A stretch of DNA of 38,863 bases from Azoarcus sp. (GTDB lineage Bacteria; Pseudomonadota; Gammaproteobacteria; Burkholderiales; Rhodocyclaceae): contig JAISCE010000037.1 in the NCBI GenBank assembly GCA_031265765.1, forward strand, positions 1 to 38,863, given 5' to 3'. Below the pieces are notes generated by a model that worked only from the letters and a program-made list of their open reading frames with translations, did not search any database and was not told the origin of the DNA. This document shows, in pieces, positions 17,329-26,371 of this stretch (within the stretch, counting starts at the first letter, position 1; each line of letters opens with the position of its first letter). A program made the position numbers and the translations under genes.

Positions 17329-18498
17329 ATGCGCGTCCTGATCTGGGTCATTACCATCTTCGCCGTGGCGGTGGGGTTTGCCATGCTGGTCGATCGCAAC
17401 TGGGGCAATGTGTACTTCTTTGTACCGCACTGGTATTTCCAGATGTCGATCAAGTTGTTCGCCGTCCTGCTGTTCATCGGCTTCGTCGTTGCCCATCTGC
17501 TTACCCGCCTGATTCAGAACGCCGTGGCCTTGCCCGGCGCCATCGGGCAATGGCGCGAGCGCCGGCGGCGGCAGCGCGCCGACCGCGCCCTGCGCGAAGC
17601 CCTGCTGGCCTTTCACGAGGGGCGCTACGCCCAGGCCCTGAAATCCGCCGAAAAAGCCTGCGCGGCCAGCGATCATCCGGCGACGGCGGCTTTGCTGGCG
17701 GCGAGAGCGGCGCACGCGCTGCGCGACGAGCCCCGCTACCGCATCTGGATGGAACGGCTTGCCGGTGGTGAAAAAAAGGCACAGGTCGCGCGGCTCATGA
17801 CCGAAGCCGAATTGGCGATCAATTCGCGCAACTTTGAAGAAGCCGCCGAAAAACTGGAAATCCTGCGGCGGGACGGGCACCGCCACATCGCCGCCCTGCG
17901 CCTGTCGCTGCGCGTGGCTTCGGCTTTGCGGTATTGGGAAGATGTCCTGAAACTCACCCGGCAACTGCGCAAGCACAAAGCTCTTACCGAAGAACAGGCG
18001 CAACCGCTTCTGCGCCGCGCCAACATCGAGAGACTGCGCGAAGCGGCGGATGACGGCGATGCGCTGGTCAAAGCCTGGGAAGCCATTCCCTCCCAGGAGC
18101 GCGACGATCGCCGGCTTGTCGCGGAAGCCGTTCCGCTTCTGGCGCGCGCCGGCAAGGGCCGCCTCGTGCGCCGCACGCTCGAACGTTTGCTCGACGATGA
18201 ATGGGACAGCGGTCTCGCCCGTCTCTATGCGTGCTGCGCCGAAGCGGGCAGCGGTCTTGCCAAGGCCGAAGAATGGCTGCGCAAGTACAAGAGCGATCCC
18301 GGTCTCCTGTTCGCGCTTGGACGTCTGTGCGCCGACTCGGGACTGTGGGGCAAGGCCGAAAGTTACTACGCGGCTTCATTGGGCCAAAAACCGGAAATCG
18401 ACACCCATCTGGCGCTGGCGCATCTGTTCGACCGGCTGGAACGTCCCGCCGACGCGCAACGCCATTACCGCGCCGCGGCGGAAATGGCAACGGCCTGA
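17329..18498 (+). CDS. hemY: HemY-like TPR membrane protein
   Basis: A 389-residue inner-membrane protein with two N-terminal helices ([20 protein letters not shown] and [18 protein letters not shown]), the HemY_N region, and a C-terminal TPR domain visible as helical repeats ([79 protein letters not shown]). It is the proteobacterial HemY that accompanies hemX, not protoporphyrinogen oxidase; its role in tetrapyrrole metabolism is unclear. It starts 10 nt after hemX. Its last 34 bp overlap the 3' end of hisD on the other strand. Confidence 0.9.
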   Translation: MRVLIWVITIFAVAVGFAMLVDRNWGNVYFFVPHWYFQMSIKLFAVLLFIGFVVAHLLTRLIQNAVALPGAIGQWRERRRRQRADRALREALLAFHEGRYAQALKSAEKACAASDHPATAALLAARAAHALRDEPRYRIWMERLAGGEKKAQVARLMTEAELAINSRNFEEAAEKLEILRRDGHRHIAALRLSLRVASALRYWEDVLKLTRQLRKHKALTEEQAQPLLRRANIERLREAADDGDALVKAWEAIPSQERDDRRLVAEAVPLLARAGKGRLVRRTLERLLDDEWDSGLARLYACCAEAGSGLAKAEEWLRKYKSDPGLLFALGRLCADSGLWGKAESYYAASLGQKPEIDTHLALAHLFDRLERPADAQRHYRAAAEMATA

Positions 18499-19805
18499 TT
18501 GTCTTCCGAGCGCATCCTCGCCGACCTCGCGTGTGCTTGCAGTCCTTCGCCGTCGGCGAGAATCGCGGCGGTGTGCGCGAGTTGCCGCGCGCCGGCTTCC
18601 GAGATTTGCACGATGCTGCTGCGTTTCTGGAAGTCGTAAGTTCCGAGCGGCGACGAAAAGCGGGCGCTGCGCATCGTCGGCAGCACATGGTTGGGGCCGG
18701 CGCAGTAGTCGCCGAGCGCCTCGACTGCCCAGTGGCCGACGAAAATCGCTCCGGCGTGGCGGATACGATCGACCCAGTTTCCGGCGTCATCGAGCGAGAG
18801 TTCGAGATGTTCGGGCGCGATGCGGTTGGCAATCTCGCAAGCCTGTTCCAGACTGTCGACCCGGATCAGCGCGCCCCGGTCCGCGAGCGATCTGGCGATG
18901 GTTTCGCGCCTCGGCATTTCGGGCAACAGGCGGTCGATGGCCGCATGTACGGCGTCGATGAAGGCGGCATCGGTGCACAGCAGGATGGATTGCGCCAGTT
19001 CGTCGTGCTCGGCCTGCGCGAACAAATCCATTGCCACCCATTCGGCATGGCCGCTGCCGTCGGAGACGATCAGCACCTCGGAAGGCCCGGCCACCATGTC
19101 GATGCCCACCGTGCCGAACACTCGCCGCTTGGCCTCGGCGACGAAAGCGTTGCCGGGGCCGACGACCTTGTCGACCTGGGGTATGGTTTGCGTGCCATAG
19201 GCGAGCGCCGCCACCGCCTGTGCGCCGCCGATGGTGAAGACGCGATCCACGCCGGTAATCGCCGCCGCCGCCAGCACCAGCGGATTTCTTTCACCGTGCG
19301 GCGTGGGCACTGTCATGATGAGTTCGCCGACGCCCGCCACCTTGGCCGGGATGGCATTCATCAGCACCGAACTGGGATAAGCCGCCCGCCCGCCCGGCAC
19401 ATAGAGGCCGACGCGATCGAGCGGCGTGACTTTCTGCCCGAGAACCGTACCGTCGGCTTCGGTATGACGCCACGATTCGATCTTCTGGCGCTCGTGGTAA
19501 GCGCGCACCCGTCCGGCTGCGATTTCCAGCGCCTCTCGCTGAAGATTGCCGAGACAGTCCAGCGCCGCCCGCAATACGCTTCCGGGCAACTCCAGCGCGG
19601 CCATCGAAAGGGCATCCAGCCCGTCGAAGCGCCGGGTGTATTCGATTACGGCGGCGTCGCCCCGCGTGCGCACCGCATGCAGGATTTCGGTCACGGCGGC
19701 GTCGATGCGCTCATCGGCGGCGGTCTCGAAGGCGAGCAGCGTATCGAGCGTAGCGAAAAAATCGGGAGAACTGGCGTCGAGGCGGCGGATGGGTGTCTGG
19801 CTCAT
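18465..19805 (-). CDS. hisD: Histidinol dehydrogenase
   Basis: Catalyses the last two oxidations of histidine synthesis (histidinol to histidine, NAD-dependent, zinc). The 446 residues show [85 protein letters not shown] with zinc-ligand and catalytic residues, [10 protein letters not shown] (catalytic E-H pair) and [17 protein letters not shown]. It follows hisG by 45 nt. The next his genes (hisC, hisB) that usually follow in betaproteobacteria are absent; instead its end overlaps the convergent hemY by 34 bp. Confidence 0.96.
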   Translation of the reverse strand: MSQTPIRRLDASSPDFFATLDTLLAFETAADERIDAAVTEILHAVRTRGDAAVIEYTRRFDGLDALSMAALELPGSVLRAALDCLGNLQREALEIAAGRVRAYHERQKIESWRHTEADGTVLGQKVTPLDRVGLYVPGGRAAYPSSVLMNAIPAKVAGVGELIMTVPTPHGERNPLVLAAAAITGVDRVFTIGGAQAVAALAYGTQTIPQVDKVVGPGNAFVAEAKRRVFGTVGIDMVAGPSEVLIVSDGSGHAEWVAMDLFAQAEHDELAQSILLCTDAAFIDAVHAAIDRLLPEMPRRETIARSLADRGALIRVDSLEQACEIANRIAPEHLELSLDDAGNWVDRIRHAGAIFVGHWAVEALGDYCAGPNHVLPTMRSARFSSPLGTYDFQKRSSIVQISEAGARQLAHTAAILADGEGLQAHARSARMRSEDNQAVAISAAAR

Positions 19806-19850
19806 GGTCGGAATCCGGTACGGAACGAATCGAAAACGGCGCTGCCGCGC

Positions 19851-20495
19851 TCAAGAGCGAACGGCGTTGGCGAAAGCGTCGAGCAGGGGTTGGACAAGTT
19901 CGCGCTTGAGCTTGAGCGCGGCCTGGTTGACGATCAGCCGCGAACTGATGGGCATGATTTCCTCGGCTTCTTCGAGGCCGTTGGCGCGCAGGGTGCCGCC
20001 CGAGGAAACGAGATCGACGATGGCATCGGCCAGCCCCACGAGCGGGGCGAGTTCCATCGAACCGTAAAGTTTGATGAGATCGACATGCATTCCCTTGCCT
20101 GCGAAATACGCCTTGGCCGATTCGATGTATTTGGTGGCCACGCGGATGCGTCCGCCGGGCCGGGCCGCCGCCGCGTAATCGAAGCCCTTTTTCACCGCCA
20201 CGCACAGGCGGCAACGCGCGATATTGAGGTCGAGCGGCTGGTACAGGCCCGCGCCGCCATGTTCGAGCAATACATCCTTGCCGGCAACGCCGAGGTCGGC
20301 CGCGCCATGCTGGACGTAAGTCGGCGTATCGGTGGCGCGCACGATCACCAGCCGCACGCCGGGCCGGTTGGTGCCTAGGATGAGCTTGCGCGAACGCTCC
20401 GGATCGTCGGCGGGCACGATGCCCGCGGCGGCGAGCAGGGGCAGGGTTTCCTCGAAAATACGGCCTTTGGAAAGAGCAAGGGTGATGCCGGGCAC
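19851..20495 (-). CDS. hisG: ATP phosphoribosyltransferase, short form
   Basis: First enzyme of histidine synthesis, joining ATP and PRPP. At 214 residues it is the short HisG_S type, which lacks the C-terminal regulatory domain and needs HisZ; no hisZ is in the window. Motifs are [58 protein letters not shown] and the PRPP loop in [22 protein letters not shown] 20495 has GGAGG about 10 nt before it. GGTACAATACC just upstream (minus strand, about 20520-20530) contains a possible -10 TACAAT. The product is cytoplasmic. Confidence 0.95.
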   Translation of the reverse strand: MPGITLALSKGRIFEETLPLLAAAGIVPADDPERSRKLILGTNRPGVRLVIVRATDTPTYVQHGAADLGVAGKDVLLEHGGAGLYQPLDLNIARCRLCVAVKKGFDYAAAARPGGRIRVATKYIESAKAYFAGKGMHVDLIKLYGSMELAPLVGLADAIVDLVSSGGTLRANGLEEAEEIMPISSRLIVNQAALKLKRELVQPLLDAFANAVRS

Positions 20496-20616
20496 GGATC
20501 GGGCCTCCAGTCTGGGAGCGGTATTGTACCTTGCGGTCTTTCCATCTGGCGTAGCTGTTTAGTCCCACGGTGTGCCGATGTAATACATGGCTGCATGGAG
20601 GGACCGAATGGCGTCT

Positions 20617-21690
20617 TCAAGCGCCCTGGGTTTCGCGCAGAGCCGGGTAGTCGGTGTAGAACTTCTCCGTGCCGCCGAAGAAACCCTCGTGGCGCGCCTC
20701 GTTCATCGGTGCATTGATCTTGAGCCGTTCGACGAAATCCGGGTTCGCCAGGACCATTGCGCCGTAGGCTTCCAGATCGGCCAGGCCCGAGGCCACATCG
20801 TCGCCGATCCGCTCGCGCGGACGGCCTGGGCGGTTCAGGATCAGCGCGCCTTTCCAGCGTTTGCGGATATCGGCCAGCAGCGGTTCGTTGCCCTGGTGCA
20901 TGATGTGCAGATAGGCCGGATCCAGCTTGCCGAGTTCGGCGACCAGATGGCGATACAGATCCGGGCCTTCGTCGCCTTCGTCGATGCCCCACATCGTCGT
21001 GCCGGGCGACAGGCGGATGGCGGTGCGATCGGCTCCGATTTCCCCGGCAATCGCCTTGGCTGTCTCGATGGCGAAGCGGGCGCGATTCTCGATGGAGCCG
21101 CCGTACTCGTCGGTGCGCGCGTTGGCGCTCGGCGCGAAGAACTGCTGGATCAGATAGGCGTTTGCGCCGTGGATTTCGACGCCATCTGCACCGGCTTCAA
21201 TCGCGCGGCGGGCAGCGAAAGCGAAGCTGGCGACAGTATGGCGCACTTCCTCGGCGGTCAGGGCGCGCGGCAAGGGAATGTCCTGCATCCCCTTGGCGGT
21301 GAATATGCCCGCGCCCGGCGCGATGGCCGACGGCGCGACGCCCTGGCGATGGTGCGGCGTGTTGTCCGGGTGGGACATGCGCCCGGCGTGCATGAGTTGG
21401 ATGAAGATGTGGCCGCCCCCGGCGTGCACGGCATCGGTGACTTTCTTCCAGCCGGCGACGTGCGCATCGGTATAGATGCCCGGCGTGCTCAGGTAGCCCT
21501 GGCCATCGTCCGAGGGTTGGGCGCCTTCGGTCACGATCAGACCGATGCTGGCGCGCTGGGCGTAGTAAGTGGCGGCCAGTTCGCCCGGCGTGCCATCGAA
21601 CTGCGCGCGCGAGCGGGTCATCGGCGCCATGACCAAACGGTTGGACAGGGCGCAGCGACCGACGTGGACGGGATCGAATAGTTTGCTCAT
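20617..21690 (-). CDS. Old yellow enzyme family flavin reductase (NemA-like)
   Basis: A 357-residue FMN ene-reductase of the NemA/OYE class, reducing activated alkenes, N-ethylmaleimide or nitro-esters with NAD(P)H. Seen: LSNRLVMAPMTRSRA, the substrate-binding HGANAYLIQQFFAPSANARTDEYGGS (catalytic His-x2-Asn pattern), ENRARFAIETAKAI and the C-terminal FMN phosphate loop MVLANPDFVERLK. GAGGA before the ATG gives a fair ribosome site. It is divergent from a LysR-type regulator with 251 bp between, the classical layout for a regulated reductase. Physiological substrate unknown. Confidence 0.92.
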   Translation of the reverse strand: MSKLFDPVHVGRCALSNRLVMAPMTRSRAQFDGTPGELAATYYAQRASIGLIVTEGAQPSDDGQGYLSTPGIYTDAHVAGWKKVTDAVHAGGGHIFIQLMHAGRMSHPDNTPHHRQGVAPSAIAPGAGIFTAKGMQDIPLPRALTAEEVRHTVASFAFAARRAIEAGADGVEIHGANAYLIQQFFAPSANARTDEYGGSIENRARFAIETAKAIAGEIGADRTAIRLSPGTTMWGIDEGDEGPDLYRHLVAELGKLDPAYLHIMHQGNEPLLADIRKRWKGALILNRPGRPRERIGDDVASGLADLEAYGAMVLANPDFVERLKINAPMNEARHEGFFGGTEKFYTDYPALRETQGA

Positions 21691-21896
21691 GATGAAATCC
21701 TCAATGCGTGGGTGGAAGAAAGGGCGATTCGTCTTTCACAAGGCCGCGCCCTGGATGCCTGCCTGGGCCGTCAATGTCCCGGACACTGCCATGGACTTGC
21801 GGGCGGACGGCGCGGTCATGCCATGCGCTTGTCCCGCTTCGCGACGATGCGCCGAGTTTCGGGCGGGGGAATCATCGTCCGCTTATCGTGCTGGAT

Positions 21897-21909
21897 AAAT
21901 AGGGTATTT
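21897..21909. promoter_or_regulatory. Possible LysR operator
   Basis: AAATA-GGG-TATTT is a short perfect dyad within a GGATAA-rich stretch between the divergent reductase and LysR genes, 33 nt before the regulator start. It fits the loose T-N11-A type of LysR boxes. No other motif stands out in this 251-bp intergenic region. Confidence 0.35.
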
Positions 21910-21941
21910 TGGATAACATTGATCCGATATTGGAGCAATAT

Positions 21942-22817
21942 ATGAACAATTATCTCAATGACATGACCTTGTTCGTGGAAGTCGTCAAAGCCAGGGGCTT
22001 CCGCCGTGCGGCGGAAGCGATGGGGATGCCGAATTCGACGCTGTCGCGGCGTATCGGCGGACTGGAGAAGTCGATCGGGTTGCGGTTGCTGCATCGCACG
22101 ACGCGCAAGATCGAACTGACCGAGGCGGGGCGGATTTACTTCGAGCGGTGCAAGCGCATTGTCGATGAGGCCCGTCTGGCGCATGAGCAACTCGGCGAAA
22201 TACAGGCCCAGCCCGGCGGCGTGTTGCGTGCATCGCTGCCCGTGGATTTCGCCGTGACCTATCTGGCGCCGCTGATTGCCGAGTTTGCCGGTCTCTATCC
22301 CGGCATCGCCTTCGAGTTCGACCTGACCCCGCGGCGGGTCGATCTGGTCAGCGAACCCTTCGATGTGGCGATCCGCATGGGCGAACCGGAGAACTCGCAG
22401 CTGATCGCACGCCCACTGGCCTCGCTGACGCCTTGCCTCTACGCCTCGCCCGGCTACCTCGATCGCTCGGGTGAACCCGGCAGGCCCGCCGATCTGGCGC
22501 GGCACGAGTGCCTGAACATCCTGAAAGGGGATTCGTGGACATTGCGCGATGGCAAGCGAACCGTCACGGTGCCTGCGGGCGGTCGGTTCATGCTCAACAG
22601 CGTCGGCATGATCCGCCGCCTGGCAACGCTCGATCTGGGCATCATCCTGATGCCGGAAGAAGTCGTCGCCGATGAACTGGCCGGCGGAAAGCTGCGCCGG
22701 ATCATGCCCGGATGGCACGGTACGCCGCAGCCGGTTCATGCCATCACCGAAACTCGTTTGTTGCCGGCGAAGACGCAGCGATTCATCGAGTTCTTGCGTG
22801 AGCGTTTGAGACGATAG
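21942..22817 (+). CDS. LysR-family transcriptional regulator
   Basis: A 291-residue LysR regulator. The winged helix-turn-helix is at the N terminus (MTLFVEVVKARGFRRAAEAMG, NSTLSRRIGGLEKSIGLRLLHRTTRKIELTEAG); the rest is the type-2 periplasmic-binding-like effector domain (LRASLPVDFAVTYLAPLIAEF, DVAIRMGEPENSQLIARPLA). It belongs to the CrgA/DsdC-like branch with the RTTR motif. ATG 21942 is preferred since GGAG lies 6 nt before it; an upstream TTG at 21909 overlaps the possible operator. It most likely controls the divergent flavin reductase and itself; the inducer is unknown. Confidence 0.92.
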   Translation: MNNYLNDMTLFVEVVKARGFRRAAEAMGMPNSTLSRRIGGLEKSIGLRLLHRTTRKIELTEAGRIYFERCKRIVDEARLAHEQLGEIQAQPGGVLRASLPVDFAVTYLAPLIAEFAGLYPGIAFEFDLTPRRVDLVSEPFDVAIRMGEPENSQLIARPLASLTPCLYASPGYLDRSGEPGRPADLARHECLNILKGDSWTLRDGKRTVTVPAGGRFMLNSVGMIRRLATLDLGIILMPEEVVADELAGGKLRRIMPGWHGTPQPVHAITETRLLPAKTQRFIEFLRERLRR

Positions 22818-22891
22818 GCGCGACATGCCGGGAACTTGCACGGTGCGCCGGAGGCGCGCGGGCGGCGGGAGGGTCTTGCAGGCGATGCGTC

Positions 22892-22919
22892 GCCCCGGCC
22901 CGAGGCCGGGGCTTGTTTT
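22892..22919 (+). terminator. Intrinsic terminator after lysR
   Basis: GCCCCGGCC and GGCCGGGGC form a perfect 9-bp stem with a 3-nt CGA loop, followed by TTGTTTT. It ends forward transcription of the LysR gene 75 nt after its stop. Confidence 0.8.
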
Positions 22920-22927
22920 CTCAAACG

Positions 22928-23233
22928 TCAGTTCCTGGCTTTTGTCTTGACCTGGATCGCCTTGGCATTCGCGTTGCCGATGGTGATTTGCGGCTTCATG
23001 CTCGCCAGCGATTTCTCGCCGATGCCTGGAACCTTGACCAGATCGTCAAGCGAGGCGAATGGCCCGTTGGCCTTGCGGTATTCGATGATGGCGTTGGCCT
23101 TGGACGGACCGAGGCCGTTGATCTGTTGCAAGGCCGTGCTGTCGGCGGTGTTGATGTTGACCGGCTCCAATGCCAGCGCCGCCAGCGGACTCAGCGCCAG
23201 CGTAACGATCAGGGAATGAAGAAAACGACGCAT
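22928..23233 (-). CDS. ComEA-like helix-hairpin-helix protein
   Basis: A 101-residue secreted protein: signal peptide MRRFLHSLIVTLALSPLAALA, then the ComEA helix-hairpin-helix pair (VNINTADSTALQQINGLG, KANAIIEYRKANGPF, LVKVPGIGEKSLASMK). ComEA proteins bind double-stranded DNA in the periplasm during natural transformation. This is the short one-domain form common in proteobacteria. ATG 23233 has GAGGAG at good spacing and a strong sigma70-like promoter upstream. It stands alone; no other competence gene is in the window, so its role in uptake is inferred from the family. Confidence 0.88.
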   Translation of the reverse strand: MRRFLHSLIVTLALSPLAALALEPVNINTADSTALQQINGLGPSKANAIIEYRKANGPFASLDDLVKVPGIGEKSLASMKPQITIGNANAKAIQVKTKARN

Positions 23234-23267
23234 GGTATGACTCCTCGATGTGAGTGAAGGAGTTGCC

Positions 23268-23296
23268 AATTTACATATGCATTGGGTGTATGTCAA
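23268..23296 (-). promoter_or_regulatory. Sigma70-like promoter of the comEA-like gene
   Basis: On the minus strand TTGACA (complement of 23291-23296), a 17-bp spacer, and TAAATT (complement of 23268-23273). The -35 box is consensus. It lies 35 nt before the ATG at 23233. Confidence 0.7.
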
Positions 23297-23326
23297 TAGT
23301 TTTATGCCGTTCGTTTCATCTTGGCG

Positions 23327-24433
23327 TCATTCAAACCGCTCCGGCAGCCAGCCGCGCTCCACCGAGGCCCTGAGGCACCATGCCGGGGTGGTTTCGGTTT
23401 TGTAGCTCCAGAAAAACCAGCCGAAAAGTTTCTCGAAGGCGAGAAGCTGCGCCGCGGCGTAGCCCCGGCTGGCGACGTTCTGCTGGAAATCGTCCATGTG
23501 TTCGAGGGCGTGGTTGTATGGCCCTTCGGCCCATAGCGACACGACTTTGAGATCCAGTCCCAGGCTCCATTCGCCGCAGATCGCCGGCAAGCCCAGGGCG
23601 GCGTTGATGGAATCGGCTTCGTCGCGCCATTCGCCGGCGGCCTTGTGCATGTGTTCGTAGATGTCGGCGTCGATGTCGCGGCGCTCGAAGCATTGGTAGC
23701 GGTGGTAGTCGAAGATCACATTCCGCCATGACGGCGCTTGCATGAAGCCGAGGAATTCCCGGTAGGAGCGGAAACCGTCGTGGAATACCACCGCAACCCG
23801 TTCGGGCGGGCAATGCTTGCGGATGCGGTCGTAGGCGGCGAGGTAATAGCGTTTGAGGTAATCGGTGGGCACATCCCATCGCGGTTCGTTGAGCACCTCG
23901 ATGGCGAAAAGCGCCGGATGGGCGCGGTAGCGTTCGGCCAGCCGTTCGAGCACGGCGAGCGAGTGCTCGAGATATTCTTGCTTCGTGTGCCATTCCACCA
24001 CATCCTTGATGCCGCCGTTGTCGAAGCCGTTCTGGCAGCCGGGAGCGGCATGGAGGTCTATCATCGCCTTGAGTCCGAGTTTCGCGGCCCAGTCGAGGGC
24101 GCGGTCGAGCACGTCGATGCCGCCGGTGACGAAGGGATGGCGGTTGTTGCCGTATTGGGGGTGATAGGGGTAGCCGGGGCCGAAAATCCAGTGTCCGACC
24201 GGGATGCGCACGGCGTTGAGGCCGCGTTCGGCGATCCAGGCGAAATCGTCGTAGGTGATGAAGCCGTTCCAGTGCGCGCGCAGTTTTTCGCCCGCCGCCG
24301 CGCCCAGTTCGACGCACCAGCTTGTTTCGTCTGTGGCGTCCAGACCCGCAAAAAGGCTGGGCGACATCCATTTTTCCAGCAGCAGCCAATTCCCGAGATT
24401 GACGCCGCGCAATTTGTGCGGAACGTTTGCCAT
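23327..24433 (-). CDS. GH5-family glycoside hydrolase
   Basis: A 368-residue (beta/alpha)8 glycosidase resembling GH5 exo-beta-1,3-glucanases/cellulases. It begins LRGVNLGNWLLLEKWM, a hallmark of the exo-1,3-glucanase branch, followed by GLNAVRIPVGHW, IDLHAAPG, the acid/base Glu in IEVLNEPRWD, FDYHRYQCF and the nucleophile Glu in ICGEWSLGLD. There is no signal peptide, so it should act in the cytoplasm or leave by another path. ATG 24433 is chosen because GGAGGAAAAAACG precedes it; an ATG 42 nt upstream has no such site. It stands alone and is transcribed away from the divergent protease gene. The natural substrate is not known. Confidence 0.85.
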   Translation of the reverse strand: MANVPHKLRGVNLGNWLLLEKWMSPSLFAGLDATDETSWCVELGAAAGEKLRAHWNGFITYDDFAWIAERGLNAVRIPVGHWIFGPGYPYHPQYGNNRHPFVTGGIDVLDRALDWAAKLGLKAMIDLHAAPGCQNGFDNGGIKDVVEWHTKQEYLEHSLAVLERLAERYRAHPALFAIEVLNEPRWDVPTDYLKRYYLAAYDRIRKHCPPERVAVVFHDGFRSYREFLGFMQAPSWRNVIFDYHRYQCFERRDIDADIYEHMHKAAGEWRDEADSINAALGLPAICGEWSLGLDLKVVSLWAEGPYNHALEHMDDFQQNVASRGYAAAQLLAFEKLFGWFFWSYKTETTPAWCLRASVERGWLPERFE

Positions 24434-24544
24434 CGTTTTTTCCTCCGGCGTGAGTGAGCGGTCGGATTGCTGCATTAGTGTCCATTGCGGCGAAGCCGGA
24501 CCGGTTTGTCCGCCACGGATTTCGTCGCGGCGGGCGCAAGGCGG

Positions 24545-24550
24545 TATGAT
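24545..24550 (+). promoter_or_regulatory. Possible -10 box directly before the M48 protease start
   Basis: TATGAT ends 7 nt before ATG 24558, about where transcription would start, so the message may be leaderless. The -35 region is not recognisable and the in-frame ATG at 24546 inside the box is an alternative start. Confidence 0.3.
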
Positions 24551-24557
24551 ATGCGCG

Positions 24558-25985
24558 ATGATCCGCCTGTTTCCGACCTTCGTATTGCTGACCTGTCTCG
24601 CTTTCGCCGCGCCCGCGGCGGACTTGCCCGATTTGGGCGACGTGGCCGCGGGGGAGTTTTCCCTCGCCCAGGAACGTCAGTTGGGCGAGGAGATCATGCG
24701 CGAAGTGCGCCGCGATCCAGCCTGGCTCGACGACCCCGAAACCGAAGAATATATTGGACGTCTCGGGCAGCGGCTGGTTGCGGCCAGCGCCGATCCTTCG
24801 CGCCATTTCGAGTTTTTTGTGCTCAAGAACGCGATGATCAACGCCTTTGCCTTGCCGGGGGGGTATATCGGCGTGCATTCAAATCTGATCCTTGCGGCGC
24901 AGTCGGAATCGGAACTGGCGGGCGTGCTGGGCCATGAGATCGGCCACGTCACTCAGCGCCACATCGCGCAACTCGTCGGCAAGCAAAAACAACTGACCAT
25001 GGTGATGCTGGCTTCGCTGCTGGCCGCGCTGGCAGTCAACGATTCGCGGGTAGGCGAGGCGGTGGTGACCACCGGCATCGCCGGCGCCATGCAGGCCCAG
25101 TTGGCTTATACGCGCGACTTCGAGCGGGAAGCCGACCGCGCCGGCTTGCAGATGCTGGAAAGCGCGGGGTTCGATGCGCGCGGCATGGCCGGGTTCTTCG
25201 ACCGCCTCCAGCGCGCCTCCCGCTTGTACGAGAACAACGCTCCGGGCTATTTGCGTACTCACCCGCTGACCACCGAGCGCATTGCCGACATGGAAAACCG
25301 CGTCATGAACATGCGCTACCGCCAAGTGCCTGATTCGATGGATTTCCGCTACGTCCAGGCGCGTTTGCGCGTAATGGCCCTGCCTGCCGCGGATGCCGTG
25401 CGGACGTTTGCCGGACTTGTCGCGGGAAATCCCGACGATATGGCCGCGCGCTACGGCCTGGCGCTGGCGCAGTTGCGGCTTGGCCGGCTGGATGAGGCGG
25501 CGCGGGACATCGACGAATTGCGGCGTCGCGCCGAAGCTTCGCCTTTCATCGCCACGCTCGGCGCGGAACTGGCAGTCGCGCGGCGCGACTACGGTACGGC
25601 AATTGAGACGCTCACGGCGGCCAGCCGCAAGTTTCCGTCGAGCCGGAGCGTAGTGTACGCTTTGCTCGATGCGCAAATTGCCGGCGGTCGCCCGGCGGAC
25701 GCGGAACAAAGCGCGCGCCGGGCGCTTGTCGGTCGCGGCGGCGATATCCGCTTGTGGCAGCTTCTGTCGCGCGCCAATGCGGTATTGGGCAAGCATGTGG
25801 CACAGCATCGTGCACAGGCGGAAGTATATGTTCTGCAAGGCGCTTATCGCGCTGCGGTCGAGCAACTGGAACTGGCGCGCAAGGCGGACGGCGGCGATTT
25901 TTACGAGCTGTCCGCAGCCGATGCCCGCTTGCGCGAAATTCGCGACCGGATGCACGATGAAAAAAAGCAGGAGCGGCAACGGTAA
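24558..25985 (+). CDS. bepA: BepA/YfgC-like M48 metalloprotease with TPRs
   Basis: A periplasmic zinc protease/chaperone for outer-membrane protein and LPS-assembly quality control. The 475 residues start with signal peptide MIRLFPTFVLLTCLAFAAPAA. The M48 domain has HEIGH at about residues 126-130, with the third ligand in TRDFEREADRAGLQML, and NAFALPGGYIGVHSNLI before it. The C-terminal half is a TPR array (AARYGLALAQLRLGRLDEAA, VVYALLDAQIAGGRPADAEQ, EVYVLQGAYRAAVEQLELA). Length and order match BepA. ATG 24558 gives a clean signal peptide; ATG 24546 would add four residues. A TusA-family gene follows after 26 nt. Confidence 0.9.
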   Translation: MIRLFPTFVLLTCLAFAAPAADLPDLGDVAAGEFSLAQERQLGEEIMREVRRDPAWLDDPETEEYIGRLGQRLVAASADPSRHFEFFVLKNAMINAFALPGGYIGVHSNLILAAQSESELAGVLGHEIGHVTQRHIAQLVGKQKQLTMVMLASLLAALAVNDSRVGEAVVTTGIAGAMQAQLAYTRDFEREADRAGLQMLESAGFDARGMAGFFDRLQRASRLYENNAPGYLRTHPLTTERIADMENRVMNMRYRQVPDSMDFRYVQARLRVMALPAADAVRTFAGLVAGNPDDMAARYGLALAQLRLGRLDEAARDIDELRRRAEASPFIATLGAELAVARRDYGTAIETLTAASRKFPSSRSVVYALLDAQIAGGRPADAEQSARRALVGRGGDIRLWQLLSRANAVLGKHVAQHRAQAEVYVLQGAYRAAVEQLELARKADGGDFYELSAADARLREIRDRMHDEKKQERQR

Positions 25986-26011
25986 AACGGGCGCTGACTA
26001 CGGAGTGGCAA

Positions 26012-26242
26012 ATGGAGTTCGACAAGGAAGTGGATGCGCGCGGGCTGAACTGCCCGCTGCCGGTCTTGAGGCTCAAGAAGGCGCTGGCCGGATTGCAAGG
26101 CGGGCAGGTCGTGCGCGTGCTGGCTACCGACCCGTCTTCGGTCAATGACTTCGAGGCTTTCATCCGCCAGACCGGGCATGAATTGCTGCGGCGGAAAGAG
26201 ACGCCGGACAGGTCATACGAGTTTTTCATACGGCATAAATAG
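26012..26242 (+). CDS. tusA: TusA-family sulfur carrier
   Basis: A 76-residue protein with the family signature VDARGLNCPLPVLRLKKAL, the Cys of the CPxP motif being the persulfide carrier. The VVRVLATDPSSVNDFEAFIRQTGHEL segment and the short beta-strand end are typical. TusA relays sulfur for tRNA thiolation and molybdenum cofactor; relatives act in sulfur oxidation or selenium metabolism, and the exact role here is not resolved. It follows the BepA-like gene by 26 nt and is probably cotranscribed. A palindromic hairpin lies 55 nt after its stop. Confidence 0.9.
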   Translation: MEFDKEVDARGLNCPLPVLRLKKALAGLQGGQVVRVLATDPSSVNDFEAFIRQTGHELLRRKETPDRSYEFFIRHK

Positions 26243-26296
26243 GCCGAAGGGTTCGTCGCCTGCCCGAGCGTCTTGCTCCCCTGGAAAGCCGCTGGT

Positions 26297-26320
26297 GCGG
26301 CAGGCATGAATGCCTGCCGC
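26297..26320. repeat. Perfect palindromic hairpin
   Basis: GCGGCAGGCAT and ATGCCTGCCGC, separated only by GA, form a perfect 24-bp hairpin between the convergent tusA and auxiliary-lipoprotein genes. It lacks a T-run, so it may be a bidirectional 3' hairpin or a REP-type element. No second copy was seen in the window. Confidence 0.5.
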
Positions 26321-26371
26321 CGCGCCTGCTGGGACAAGGGCATGCCATGTGGGCGGCGGCGGGGGCGTTCC

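Noticed and set aside
15948-17477. Long minus-strand open frame opposite hemX
   Set aside because: Arises from the GC-rich codons of hemX; hemX has matching family segments and operon context.
17329-18498. HemY as protoporphyrinogen oxidase
   Set aside because: No FAD-binding GxGxxG motif; two N-terminal helices and TPRs show the proteobacterial HemY of unknown function.
18201-20378. Long plus-strand open frame (725 codons) opposite hisD and hisG
   Set aside because: It is antisense to two clear his genes; no domain or ribosome site supports it.
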